Assembly: GCF_003573545.1 (NCBI RefSeq)
Contig: NZ_QWET01000005.1
Coordinates: forward strand, 1-64,000
DNA from: Mariniphaga sediminis
GTDB taxonomy: Bacteria > Bacteroidota > Bacteroidia > Bacteroidales > Prolixibacteraceae
DNA length: 64,000 nucleotides
Reading direction: 5' to 3'
The notes below the pieces were generated by a model, which saw only the letters and a list, made by a program, of their open reading frames with translations, was not told the DNA's origin and did not search any database. A program made the translations under genes and the position numbers. Numbering within the stretch: position 1 is the stretch's first letter; each line of letters starts with the position of its first letter. Below, piece after piece: positions 18,111 through 26,891 of this stretch.

Positions 18111-19961
18111 TTACCACATCGGGTTCTGTACCATTTTCTGATTTGTAATCAATTCGTTCGTAGGAATTGGCATAAACAAATCCCTTTCAGTTACATTCGA
18201 ATAATATTTTATAAACGGAGAGCCTGGATATTCAACAGCTAATCTGTTAGCCATTTCCTGGTTCACTTGTAAGAAAATACCCCAGCGCAAAAGGTCAGCT
18301 TTTCTTTTGTATTCCAGATTCAACTCGCGCATCCTTTCATCTTGCAAGAATGCCAGAAAGCTTTCTTTTGACGCAGTAAATTCAGGTTTAACATTACCTT
18401 CAGATTTGTCGTAGATTGTAGCTACTGCAGTAGCCCCTGTCCCGCCTCCACCACTTATCGTAATTGCTGGAGGACTACTATATTGTCCTTCATCATAGTA
18501 AGTTACACCTGTTAAATCCCGATTTAAAGTTATTGCCGTAACTTGACCTTCTGAAATTGTAGCAGTAGCAGTAGCAGTCACCGATCCTATATTAGTCCCA
18601 GTTCCAGTAGAAAAAGTTACTGTTGGGGCTGTGGTATAACCTGAACCATTATTGGTGATGGTGATTGTTTTCACCCCGGTTGACCATGCCCTTTGCCTTA
18701 CTTTATTCACTGCTTCAATTGCTGCAGGAGTAGGGCCACTATTGATCTCATTTTCGGCTTCTGCAAATATTAATAAAACATCAGCGTACCTAAGAAATGT
18801 ATAATTAATAGGTGTAGCATTAGTTGCTTGTGGTTCAAGAGTTTCATATTCCCTTCTATATTTGGCAGGTTGTTTTGTATTTTTTGTTCTTTGGTTTGTT
18901 GTAACATTTACCATATTTTTTTCACCTTTGACAGCTGATGAACCTGTGCTGTATGTAAAGTGCGCAATGCTCCACCAGAAGCGATTATCGCCTTCTTCAA
19001 AGGCATCATAAAGCTTTGAAGTTGTAGTTAAATAAGCTACACCTCTACCATGAATAGCAGCAGCCGATACTCCATTAATATAACCACTGTTGCCCGCCTC
19101 ATATTGTCCTGTTGTATTATTACTCCAAATTTCAGCCTCAAAAAGACTTTCTTTAACATCGTATTTGTCTTGAGCAAGGTTTATAAAGACCTGTGGATAA
19201 CTAGGGTTCAGTTCATGTCCGACTTCGGAATCGTCCATTACTTTTTTAGCCCAATTGCGTGCTTCCTGATACCGAGTTTCATCTTTTAACGGTTCTCCTG
19301 CCATTTGTAAATTAACACGGGCCAACATTCCTCTTACAGCCGATTTATTAACAACCCCAGGAGATACTACATCCTTGATCCCTTTTACTAGAGGTTCGGC
19401 AGCTTCCATATCTGCAATAATCTGTGCATAAACTTCTTCAATCGTATTTCTTGATTGATCAACATTATTAACTGATGACGTTGGCTCTGTTTTTACAGGA
19501 ATGCCTCCGAAGTAGGTCACTAAGTAAAAGTGATAAAAACCTCGCAAAAACAACATCTCCCCGCGAACAACATCTCTGAATTCCTTATCGATGTCAGGAT
19601 TATTGTCAACATTTGCCAGTAGGACATTAGCTCGGTTTATTCCATCATAAAGTGCTGTCCACAAATACAAGGTATATCTGTCAGATGGATTATAAAAATA
19701 ATTCCAAGGACCTGTTGTTAAGCTGGTTCTATTCATAAATGCTTCATCCGCAGTCCATGCCATCAGGTAATTTCCAATTCCATGAAACCTGGCTTGTCCA
19801 AGAATATCATAAACGCTATTCTTAGCAAAGTTTATTTGATCTTCTGTTTCGTAATAATTACGCGGGTTCAAAAAGTCAGTTGGAGTTGTATCCAGATACT
19901 CATTGCACGAACTCAATCCCATTAAAATAATTAAAACGAATGAATAATATTTTATTTTCAT
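18111..19961 (-). CDS. RagB/SusD-family surface lipoprotein with inserted beta-repeat
   Basis: 616 residues; lipobox LSSC (Cys-19). SusD landmarks: EYLDTTPTDFLNPRNYY, the TPR helices around GEMLFLRGFYHFYLV (133-149), LRYADVLLIFAEAENEI (390-406) and DERMRELNLEYKRKADLLRW (541-560). Between KVRQRA and the DERMREL block, where related proteins have only a short loop, are ~90 extra residues of a Gly/Thr/Ala-rich repeat (NGSGYTTAPTVTF ... SSPPAITISGGGGTGATAVA), two similar units. It pairs with the SusC lid receptor encoded 21 bases upstream. It binds the oligomeric substrate at the surface; the insert may extend the binding face. Confidence 0.93.
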   Translation of the reverse strand: MKIKYYSFVLIILMGLSSCNEYLDTTPTDFLNPRNYYETEDQINFAKNSVYDILGQARFHGIGNYLMAWTADEAFMNRTSLTTGPWNYFYNPSDRYTLYLWTALYDGINRANVLLANVDNNPDIDKEFRDVVRGEMLFLRGFYHFYLVTYFGGIPVKTEPTSSVNNVDQSRNTIEEVYAQIIADMEAAEPLVKGIKDVVSPGVVNKSAVRGMLARVNLQMAGEPLKDETRYQEARNWAKKVMDDSEVGHELNPSYPQVFINLAQDKYDVKESLFEAEIWSNNTTGQYEAGNSGYINGVSAAAIHGRGVAYLTTTSKLYDAFEEGDNRFWWSIAHFTYSTGSSAVKGEKNMVNVTTNQRTKNTKQPAKYRREYETLEPQATNATPINYTFLRYADVLLIFAEAENEINSGPTPAAIEAVNKVRQRAWSTGVKTITITNNGSGYTTAPTVTFSTGTGTNIGSVTATATATISEGQVTAITLNRDLTGVTYYDEGQYSSPPAITISGGGGTGATAVATIYDKSEGNVKPEFTASKESFLAFLQDERMRELNLEYKRKADLLRWGIFLQVNQEMANRLAVEYPGSPFIKYYSNVTERDLFMPIPTNELITNQKMVQNPMW

Positions 19962-19982
19962 TTTACTTGAATTTAAACGTTT

Positions 19983-22900
19983 TTAAAATGCTCCTTTTAT
20001 TCCAAAAAGAATAGCTGGCGACTTCGGATAAGAAGAATAATCGTATCCCGGAGTAAGTAAGTTACCACGGGTCGATACTTCTGGATCCAATCCTGTATAA
20101 TTGGTCCATGTAACAAGGTTTTGAGCAGAAATATTAATGCTCAACTGACTAAGGTAAGCCTTCCTAATAAATCGTTCAGGAATTGAATAGCTTAAGTTTA
20201 CGGTTTTGAGTCGCACAAATGAACCATCTTCAACTACTCTCGATGAGTGATATCCGATGGGGCCTTGTCCCCCAGCTCTGTAATTCTCATTAGTAGCATT
20301 TTCCGGTGTCCAACGATTCACGTAGCTTGCATATTGATTAATAAGTGCATATTTGTTACTGTTACCTTCCAATAATAAGCGGTTAGCATTATATACATCA
20401 TTCCCGTACGACCATTGGAAGAAAATATTCAGGTCGAAATTTCTATACGAAAGATTATTGGTAAAACCACCAATATGCTTTGGATTTCCCCGTCCGATAA
20501 ATGTTACGTCTGCATTGTTCATGGTGCCGTCTCCATTTAGGTCACGATATTTTATATCTCCAGGCTGAATTGAACTTCGCGTAGAGCCGTTCCCCGGCAC
20601 ATCAGGCTTTAAAATATACACTCCCGGAGCAGGATTCTCAAAGTCTTCATATTGATAGTTTCCTTCCCATATATAACCAATCATCATACCCGAGGATCTT
20701 CCAATTTCTGCAAGATATAAAGGTTGTCCAAACTGAGATACATACGATACGGTACTGGGAAGATTCCGTTGTCCATTGGTCAATGCCAATACCGAATTTT
20801 TGTTAAAGCTTATATTAAAGTTACTCTGCCATGTAAATGAAACGGTTGAAACATTAGTTGTATTAACTGATATTTCTAATCCTTCATTTTTTAATCTACC
20901 TATATTTTTAACTGCTTTTGAAAAACCTGTTGTTGGAGGTAGATCTGCCCGCAGTAGCAGGTCTTCTGTTGTTTTTCGATAAATTTCAAACTCAAACATA
21001 ATCCGATTTTCCAAAAGACCTAACTCATATCCCAGGTCAATAGTTTTCACGGTTTCCCACTTTAACCCTGCATTTCCAACATTGCTAACGTATGCACCTC
21101 CTTCAGCCATTGCATTATTGAATGAATAACCATGGCTCACCAGATCGAATGATAAGCTAGAAGAGTAATCAAAGTCCCCAATGCGGTTATTCCCCGTACT
21201 ACCATAACCAAACCGTAATTTAGATGTTGAGATCCATGGCAAGGCATTGGCAAAGAATTCTTCTTTATGCATATTCCAGGCAGCTGCCATTGATGGGAAA
21301 TACCCCCAATTGTTAGGGAATTTTGATGAACCATCAGCCCTGAATGTTCCTGTCAGAATATACATTGATTTATAGTTATAGTCTGCCCTGAAAGCATATG
21401 AGGCCAATTTATTCTCACTGTTTGAAAAGGCAGGGTTATAAGCTACTCCTTCATTAAGTCCATCCATACCTAAATTTTCATTTGGAAGATTTTTCCCTCC
21501 ATAACCATGTATGTTAGTATGTAACTTGCTGGCCTCGAATAATGCCAGTCCTGTTATAGTATGATTTTTATTAATGGTTTTCTTATATGTAAGGGTATTG
21601 GAAATATTGAATTGATTTCTGCTGGTAGTTCTAATTAATCCAAAAATACCATTCTGGTTATTCAAGTTTGCCGGACTAGCTTGAGCAGTATTTGAATTAT
21701 AGAAAGCTTCATTTATGAATGTATTTTGACGCGTGCCAAAAGTAGATTTAAAGGTAAGATCTTTAATAATATCATAACTTATATATCCGTTTGCTTCCAA
21801 TAATTTGGTTGTTCTAAACGAATATTGGTTTTTTTGGCTTATATAAGGATTGATCCTGATATCACTTGTTGTTACTGCAGCTTCATCATATAATGAAGTT
21901 AACAAGTCAGTGTCAGGATAGAAATCGACAGGCCTGTACATCCAGGCACTTGACAATACAAATGATGTAGGGTTGGCATTACTATATTGCCCTTCATTTA
22001 TCACCTGTCCTTGCTGTTCTGAAACTGCATAGTTAACCGTTACACCAGTTTTAATTTTATTACTGATCTCCTGGTCAATAGTAACCCTGCCAGAATATCT
22101 GTTTAAGCCGGTATTAATAATAGTTCCTTTTTGATCGTAATATGAACCGGAAATAGAATACCGTGTTGATTTTGTTCCTCCCCTCATAGCAAGATCATAT
22201 ATTTGGGTAATACCTTGCTGGAACAAATGATCCTGAAGATCAAGGCCAGCCATTCCTTTATAGTAGTCCAGATCTTTATCATCCAAAAAGTAATAGGCTG
22301 TGGTATTAGAAGTAGGATGAAGCTCTTGTTGGTATTTCACAAATTCGTATGGACTCATTAATTCTATTTTACTGGGAGCCATTTGTATTCCGGTAGAACT
22401 GCTGAAAGTAACCACGGGCCTTCCTACCTGACCTCTCTTGGTTTCAATCAATATTACTCCGTTTGCACCTCTTGACCCATATATGGCGGTTGATGATGCA
22501 TCTTTCAAAATCGTCATTGACTTAATTTCCTCCGGGTTTAAGGTTTTTGGATCCGGATCTTCCACAGGAAAACCATCTATAACATATAATGGGGAGGTGC
22601 TTTGAGTTAATGAACCATTCCCCCTGATTACAATATTTATTGCTGCTCCTGGTTGCCCGTCTGTAGCAGTTACCTGTACTCCGGCAACGCGTCCTGCAAG
22701 TGCTTCATCAAAAGAAGCAACTGGTGCTTTTGCCATGTCCTCTACCGAAGCAACACCCACTGAGCCAGTAAGATCTGGCTTCCTTACTGTTCCATAACCA
22801 ATTGCAACCACCTCTCCCAAACTAATGGACTCTTCTTCCATAACAATATTAAACGTAGTCTGCTCCTCACAGGAAACCTCCTTTGTTTTCATCCCAACAA

Positions 22901-23225
22901 ATGAAAACGCAAGAATTTTTGCAGACGTTGGTATGGATAGTTTAAATTTTCCATCCACATCAGTAATTGTTCCTGACGAGGTGCCTTTTACAGCAACAGT
23001 TACTCCAAATAATGGAGCTCCCTGAGTGTCTTTCACTGTTCCCGAAATCTCTTTTTTATCCTGTTCTGCCACAACAGAATTCCGTTCCAAGGAGACTGAT
23101 TTTAGATCTCCAGCGACAGTTGACATTATTGAAAAAATAACAAAAACTGCCAGCAACTTAATACGCAACAAAGCTCCCAATAAACATTCTGTCAGGAAGC
23201 ATTCTCTTTTCTTTTTTTCTTTCAT
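19983..23225 (-). CDS. SusC/RagA-family TonB-dependent outer-membrane transporter
   Basis: About 1,080 residues from the ATG at 23223-23225; a further upstream ATG (23255) adds a hydrophobic stretch unlikely to be used. After the signal peptide comes a carboxypeptidase-regulatory-like domain (KEISGTVKDTQGAPLFGV), then the plug (GYGTVRKPDLTGSVG, IVIRGNGSL, VIDGFPV, TILKDASSTAIYGSRGANGV) and a beta-barrel ending in an aromatic residue. It has no STN domain, so unlike the second locus it is not wired to a FecR/sigma pair; the AraC protein is the likely regulator. It is first gene of the operon with SusD and DUF5017. It imports the locus oligomer using TonB energy. Confidence 0.95.
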   Translation of the reverse strand: MKEKKKRECFLTECLLGALLRIKLLAVFVIFSIMSTVAGDLKSVSLERNSVVAEQDKKEISGTVKDTQGAPLFGVTVAVKGTSSGTITDVDGKFKLSIPTSAKILAFSFVGMKTKEVSCEEQTTFNIVMEEESISLGEVVAIGYGTVRKPDLTGSVGVASVEDMAKAPVASFDEALAGRVAGVQVTATDGQPGAAINIVIRGNGSLTQSTSPLYVIDGFPVEDPDPKTLNPEEIKSMTILKDASSTAIYGSRGANGVILIETKRGQVGRPVVTFSSSTGIQMAPSKIELMSPYEFVKYQQELHPTSNTTAYYFLDDKDLDYYKGMAGLDLQDHLFQQGITQIYDLAMRGGTKSTRYSISGSYYDQKGTIINTGLNRYSGRVTIDQEISNKIKTGVTVNYAVSEQQGQVINEGQYSNANPTSFVLSSAWMYRPVDFYPDTDLLTSLYDEAAVTTSDIRINPYISQKNQYSFRTTKLLEANGYISYDIIKDLTFKSTFGTRQNTFINEAFYNSNTAQASPANLNNQNGIFGLIRTTSRNQFNISNTLTYKKTINKNHTITGLALFEASKLHTNIHGYGGKNLPNENLGMDGLNEGVAYNPAFSNSENKLASYAFRADYNYKSMYILTGTFRADGSSKFPNNWGYFPSMAAAWNMHKEEFFANALPWISTSKLRFGYGSTGNNRIGDFDYSSSLSFDLVSHGYSFNNAMAEGGAYVSNVGNAGLKWETVKTIDLGYELGLLENRIMFEFEIYRKTTEDLLLRADLPPTTGFSKAVKNIGRLKNEGLEISVNTTNVSTVSFTWQSNFNISFNKNSVLALTNGQRNLPSTVSYVSQFGQPLYLAEIGRSSGMMIGYIWEGNYQYEDFENPAPGVYILKPDVPGNGSTRSSIQPGDIKYRDLNGDGTMNNADVTFIGRGNPKHIGGFTNNLSYRNFDLNIFFQWSYGNDVYNANRLLLEGNSNKYALINQYASYVNRWTPENATNENYRAGGQGPIGYHSSRVVEDGSFVRLKTVNLSYSIPERFIRKAYLSQLSINISAQNLVTWTNYTGLDPEVSTRGNLLTPGYDYSSYPKSPAILFGIKGAF

Positions 23226-23340
23226 AAAAAAAATTGCTAGGTTTATATTCAACATTGTGAGAAATCATAAACTTTGAAAACCTATTCTTGAAAATAAGTT
23301 CTTTAATTTCAGATGCCCATTTTAACGTTTTTTCACAGTT

Positions 23341-23370
23341 CAAAAGTAGAGAATCAATACCTATTAAAAC
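23341..23370 (-). promoter_or_regulatory. Bacteroidota sigma promoter of the first SusC operon
   Basis: On the minus strand GTTT (23367-23370) is followed after 18 bases by a perfect -7 box TACTTTTG (23341-23348). Transcription would start near 23,334, giving a 5' leader of about 110 bases. Confidence 0.6.
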
Positions 23371-23749
23371 GGTACAATACTGTCGCCCACTAATACAATA
23401 TTATCCAAACTGAAAATACTAATTATTCATTGGAAGTTTCCAGTCATCATTGCCATCATTTTACGATTACAACAAAAACGAAACAGTTACCGTGCATTTT
23501 ATGGACAAAAACCTATTACAAGAGTAAAAAACTTGGTAATTAAGAGCAATCCCTTTTCTCATCAGACTGAAGTCAATCATGACAAATTTGTATTTGCTTT
23601 CTTCAAAAAGATTTAATTTTGGACTCCAAAAGTGTCCTATGGTAAAGTTTTTGTGGCTTCTGACAGCTGGTTTTAACAAAAAAACAAACAAGTTCATGAA
23701 CAGTGTTCATCGCAGAAATGACTATCGTTTGAAATATCAGAAAAATTGA

Positions 23750-23779
23750 TTTGCAAGTGACAATTATTTTTTATCTTTA
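23750..23779 (+). promoter_or_regulatory. promoter of tonB
   Basis: TTTG (23750-23753), 18 bases, then TATCTTTA (23772-23779), one base off the TAnnTTTG consensus; it lies about 54 bases before the tonB start codon. Confidence 0.55.
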
Positions 23780-23832
23780 GCCCTCCGAAAATTGAGGCTA
23801 AAAAACTAAAAGAACGAATAAAATAAAGTATT

Positions 23833-24519
23833 ATGGAAGTTAAGAAGTCGCCAAAAGCGGACCTTGAGAATAAGAGGAACTTATTCCTGATGTTGGGTTT
23901 GGTTATTGCTTTGGGGTTAGTCCTTGCAGCTTTCGAGTATAAAACCTCGCCTAAAAAAGTGGATTCACTGGGGAAGGTTGAGATGCAGGAAGTAGAAGAA
24001 GAAATCATTCCGATTACTCGTGAGCAGGAAGTAAAACCACCGCCACCTCCTCCGCCAAAAGTTGTAGAAGTATTGAATATTGTAGAGGATGACGTGGAAA
24101 TTGAAGACGAACTGGAAATTGAAGATACCGAAGTTACGGAAGACATGATAATCGATGTTGCTCCGGTTATCTCTACTCAGGAAGAAGAGGAAGAAGAAGA
24201 CACCCAGGTTTTCTTTATTGTTGAAGATATGCCTGAATTCCCTGGTGGGGAAATGGCGTTGAGGCAGTTTATTGCCAATGCGATAAAATACCCGGTTATT
24301 GCCCAGGAAAATGGTATTCAGGGCAGGGTTTACGTTACATTTGTTGTTGACAAAGATGGAAGTATTTCCGATGCACGCATTGCCAGAGGGGTTGACCCTT
24401 CACTCGACAAAGAAGCTTTGCGTGTGGTAAATACCCTTCCAAAATGGAAACCCGGGAAACAGCGTGGAAAACCAGTACGTGTATCTTACACTGTTCCAAT
24501 TAACTTTGTATTGCAATAA
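23833..24519 (+). CDS. tonB: energy transducer TonB
   Basis: 228 residues: a single inner-membrane helix (NLFLMLGLVIALGLVLAAF, about 16-34), an acidic periplasmic stretch with a proline run (KPPPPPPPK near 70), an Asp/Glu-rich linker, and a C-terminal TonB domain (DMPEFPGGEMALRQFIANAI, ... GRVYVTFVVDKDGSI, ... LPKWKPGKQRGKPVRV). It couples the inner-membrane proton gradient to outer-membrane receptors such as the SusC proteins of this window. ExbB and ExbD are not encoded nearby, so it acts with a complex encoded elsewhere. It has its own promoter and an intrinsic terminator, so it is monocistronic. Confidence 0.93.
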   Translation: MEVKKSPKADLENKRNLFLMLGLVIALGLVLAAFEYKTSPKKVDSLGKVEMQEVEEEIIPITREQEVKPPPPPPPKVVEVLNIVEDDVEIEDELEIEDTEVTEDMIIDVAPVISTQEEEEEEDTQVFFIVEDMPEFPGGEMALRQFIANAIKYPVIAQENGIQGRVYVTFVVDKDGSISDARIARGVDPSLDKEALRVVNTLPKWKPGKQRGKPVRVSYTVPINFVLQ

Positions 24520-24541
24520 GAAGGAAAAAAATATTTTTATG

Positions 24542-24574
24542 CTCCTGGTCCCTATGTGGGGTCAGGAGTTTTTT
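24542..24574 (+). terminator. intrinsic terminator of tonB
   Basis: CTCCTGGTCCC (24542-24552) pairs with GGGGTCAGGAG (24558-24568), 11 bp including two G-U pairs around a five-base loop, followed by TTTTTT. Confidence 0.85.
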
Positions 24575-24593
24575 ATGTTACGACATTTAATGT

Positions 24594-25799
24594 ATGATTG
24601 AAACTACTCCGCAAACAGAAAAAGCTGTAATTGTTGGTTTAATTTACAATAACCAGGAAGAAAAACAGGCTCTGGAATACCTCGAAGAACTCGAATTTCT
24701 GGCGGATACCGCCGGAGCGGTGGTTTTTAAAAAATTCACACAGAAGCTGGATGTTCCGAATGTTTCAACTTTTGTGGGTCCCGGTAAGTTGGAAGAGATA
24801 GGCAATTACATAAAGGTAATGGAAGCCGACACCGTTATTTTCGATGACGAATTGACTCCCACACAATTAAGAAATATTGAGCGGCGACTGGAATGTAAAG
24901 TATTGGATCGCACCAACCTGATACTTGACATCTTTGCCCGACGTGCAAAAACAGCACATGCAAAAACACAGGTTGAGCTGGCACAGTACCAGTATCTTCT
25001 GCCTCGCCTTACCCGAATGTGGACCCACCTCGAAAGGCAACGAGGAGGAATTGGGTTGCGTGGCCCTGGTGAAACGCAGATTGAGACCGACCGCCGTATT
25101 ATTCTCGATAAAATTGCCCGACTCAAAGAGCAATTAAAAAAAATTGACAAGCAAAAAGCAACGCAACGGAAAAACCGGGGCAAGCTGGTTCGTGTTGCAT
25201 TGGTAGGGTATACCAACGTGGGGAAATCAACACTGATGAACCTGATGGCCAAGTCGGAAGTATTTGCTGAGAATAAACTTTTTGCAACACTCGACACTAC
25301 CGTGCGCAAAGTAGTAATTGTAAACCTTCCGTTTTTGCTGGCTGACACGGTAGGTTTTATCCGGAAGTTGCCCCACGACCTGGTAGAGTCGTTCAAATCC
25401 ACTCTCGACGAAGTGCGCGAAGCCGATATTCTTGTACATGTGGTGGATATTTCGCACCCCGGGTTTGAAGAACAAATAGAAACGGTAAACAATACACTGA
25501 AAGAAATAGATTCGGGCGACAAACCCAATATTTATGTTTTCAACAAAATTGACGCATTCAGCTACGTTGAAAAGGAGGAAGATGATCTAACACCGAGAAC
25601 AAAAGAAAATTTCTCCCTCGATGAATGGAAAAATTCATGGATGGCCAAAAATAACACTCCTGCCATTTTTATTTCAGCCAAACAAAAAGATAATATCGAT
25701 GAGTTGAAAAAAATCCTGTACGATGAAGTAAAGGTAATTCATTCACAGCGCTTTCCGTTCAACGACTACCTTTATGACATTACCTGGGAAGAAGAGTAA
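24594..25799 (+). CDS. hflX: ribosome-associated GTPase HflX
   Basis: 401 residues. The N-terminal HflX domain includes VGPGKLEEI and DDELTPTQLRNIE, then the family hallmark GGIGLRGPGETQIETDRR (about 151-168). The G domain has G1 GYTNVGKST (205-213), G3 DTVGFI and G4 NKID. The product splits stalled or hibernating ribosomes under stress. It starts 20 bases after the tonB terminator. It has the usual length for Bacteroidota HflX and no unusual residues. Confidence 0.96.
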   Translation: MIETTPQTEKAVIVGLIYNNQEEKQALEYLEELEFLADTAGAVVFKKFTQKLDVPNVSTFVGPGKLEEIGNYIKVMEADTVIFDDELTPTQLRNIERRLECKVLDRTNLILDIFARRAKTAHAKTQVELAQYQYLLPRLTRMWTHLERQRGGIGLRGPGETQIETDRRIILDKIARLKEQLKKIDKQKATQRKNRGKLVRVALVGYTNVGKSTLMNLMAKSEVFAENKLFATLDTTVRKVVIVNLPFLLADTVGFIRKLPHDLVESFKSTLDEVREADILVHVVDISHPGFEEQIETVNNTLKEIDSGDKPNIYVFNKIDAFSYVEKEEDDLTPRTKENFSLDEWKNSWMAKNNTPAIFISAKQKDNIDELKKILYDEVKVIHSQRFPFNDYLYDITWEEE

Positions 25800-25951
25800 A
25801 AGGGACTGTCCGGTTCATCCTGACAGAATTTAAAGCGAATCAGATCTTTTTTCTATTAACCGGTACTTTTTCAGAGTTTAGGCAAACAGAATACAGGTCG
25901 ATCCGGCGATCTTTCAGATATTTACAAAAGGGGTTAGAAGATTAATATCCC

Positions 25952-26710
25952 CTACAACACAAAAACATCGGCAGCCCCGCTCCGCGAAGTAAGTTTCACA
26001 TCACACTTTGTTGTTAGCGGCTGCAAAGTTGAAAGTGCCAGTTCCGGAGTATTGTTTTCGGCTGAAAGGTGACTTAAAAAAACACATTTCAACTGAACAC
26101 CCGCACTTTCTTCGAGCAGGTTTAGCGCCTGCCGGTTCGACAGGTGTCCGTTTGAGGATGCCACACGTTGTTTCAGGTAATACGGATAAGGACCTGTTCT
26201 CAGCATCTCCTCATCATAGTTGGATTCCATAAATACGGCATCGCACAACCCCAGATGAAAAGTTACGTTTTCGCAGGGTTCGCCAATATCGGTAAACACT
26301 CCTACATTTTTCCCGGCGTATTCAACCCGGAATGAACAAGGTTCGGAGGCATCATGATTCTTCAAAAAAGGATGTATCGTAAATTCCCCCACATTTAACG
26401 CTGTTCCGGGTTCAAAAAAACGGGGATATGCTGGAAGCATATTTTTATAGGAGGCATGAAATGTTTTGGCTGTAAAGTAAACCGGCACATTCAGTCGTTT
26501 GGCCAGAACCCTTGCCCCGCGGACATGGTCGCTGTGCTCGTGCGAAATAAAAACCGCCTTTACTTTCTCTGAATCCAAATTCTTCTCCTTTAGCCTGAGA
26601 AGAATTTGTTTGCAGGAGATTCCGGCATCGATCAGAACAGCATCTTTTTTATTCCCTATATAGTAACAATTCCCATTGCTCCCTGAGGCAATGGCGCAGA
26701 TTTCAAGCAT
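25952..26710 (-). CDS. YycJ-like metallo-beta-lactamase-fold hydrolase
   Basis: 252 residues. It begins with the compact MBL start EICAIASGSNGNCYYIG, followed by DAGISCKQI and the zinc motif SHEHSDH (about 55-61). Later FTDIGEPCENV, MESNYDEEML and LSHLSAENN supply the remaining metal ligands. The pattern is that of the YycJ/WalJ family, proposed exo/endonucleases with a role in cell-wall or DNA maintenance. No signal peptide. It is convergent with hflX, with a 150-base gap containing no clear hairpin. Confidence 0.88.
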   Translation of the reverse strand: MLEICAIASGSNGNCYYIGNKKDAVLIDAGISCKQILLRLKEKNLDSEKVKAVFISHEHSDHVRGARVLAKRLNVPVYFTAKTFHASYKNMLPAYPRFFEPGTALNVGEFTIHPFLKNHDASEPCSFRVEYAGKNVGVFTDIGEPCENVTFHLGLCDAVFMESNYDEEMLRTGPYPYYLKQRVASSNGHLSNRQALNLLEESAGVQLKCVFLSHLSAENNTPELALSTLQPLTTKCDVKLTSRSGAADVFVL

Positions 26711-26891
26711 TTTTTCAAATTTTTGCGGACTAAAAATAATTATTTTGTCGCGAAAGTCCGGAAACCTTCCTTTTTAAAGGAAGCATGTTCCGGGTCATTT
26801 TAAGATAATGGATTTGCATAGCGGGCTGAATCTTTTGTTCACCCCTCTACCCAAAACACACTACTTTTCAATTAATTACAGAGACGAAAGA

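Larger units (their letters stand above)
23226..23832. other. divergent intergenic region between susC and tonB
   Basis: 607 bases without a supported gene. It holds the minus-strand susC promoter near 23341-23370 and the plus-strand tonB promoter near 23750-23779. The middle (about 23,380-23,740) shows nothing recognisable; short frames there lack coding character. Confidence 0.6.

Noticed and set aside
23467-23697. A 76-codon minus-strand frame in the susC-tonB gap
   Set aside because: Biased composition, no signal peptide, no homologue recalled; judged non-coding.
24806-25528. A 240-codon minus-strand frame opposite hflX
   Set aside because: Antisense of a strongly recognised gene; arginine- and serine-rich composition typical of shadow frames.
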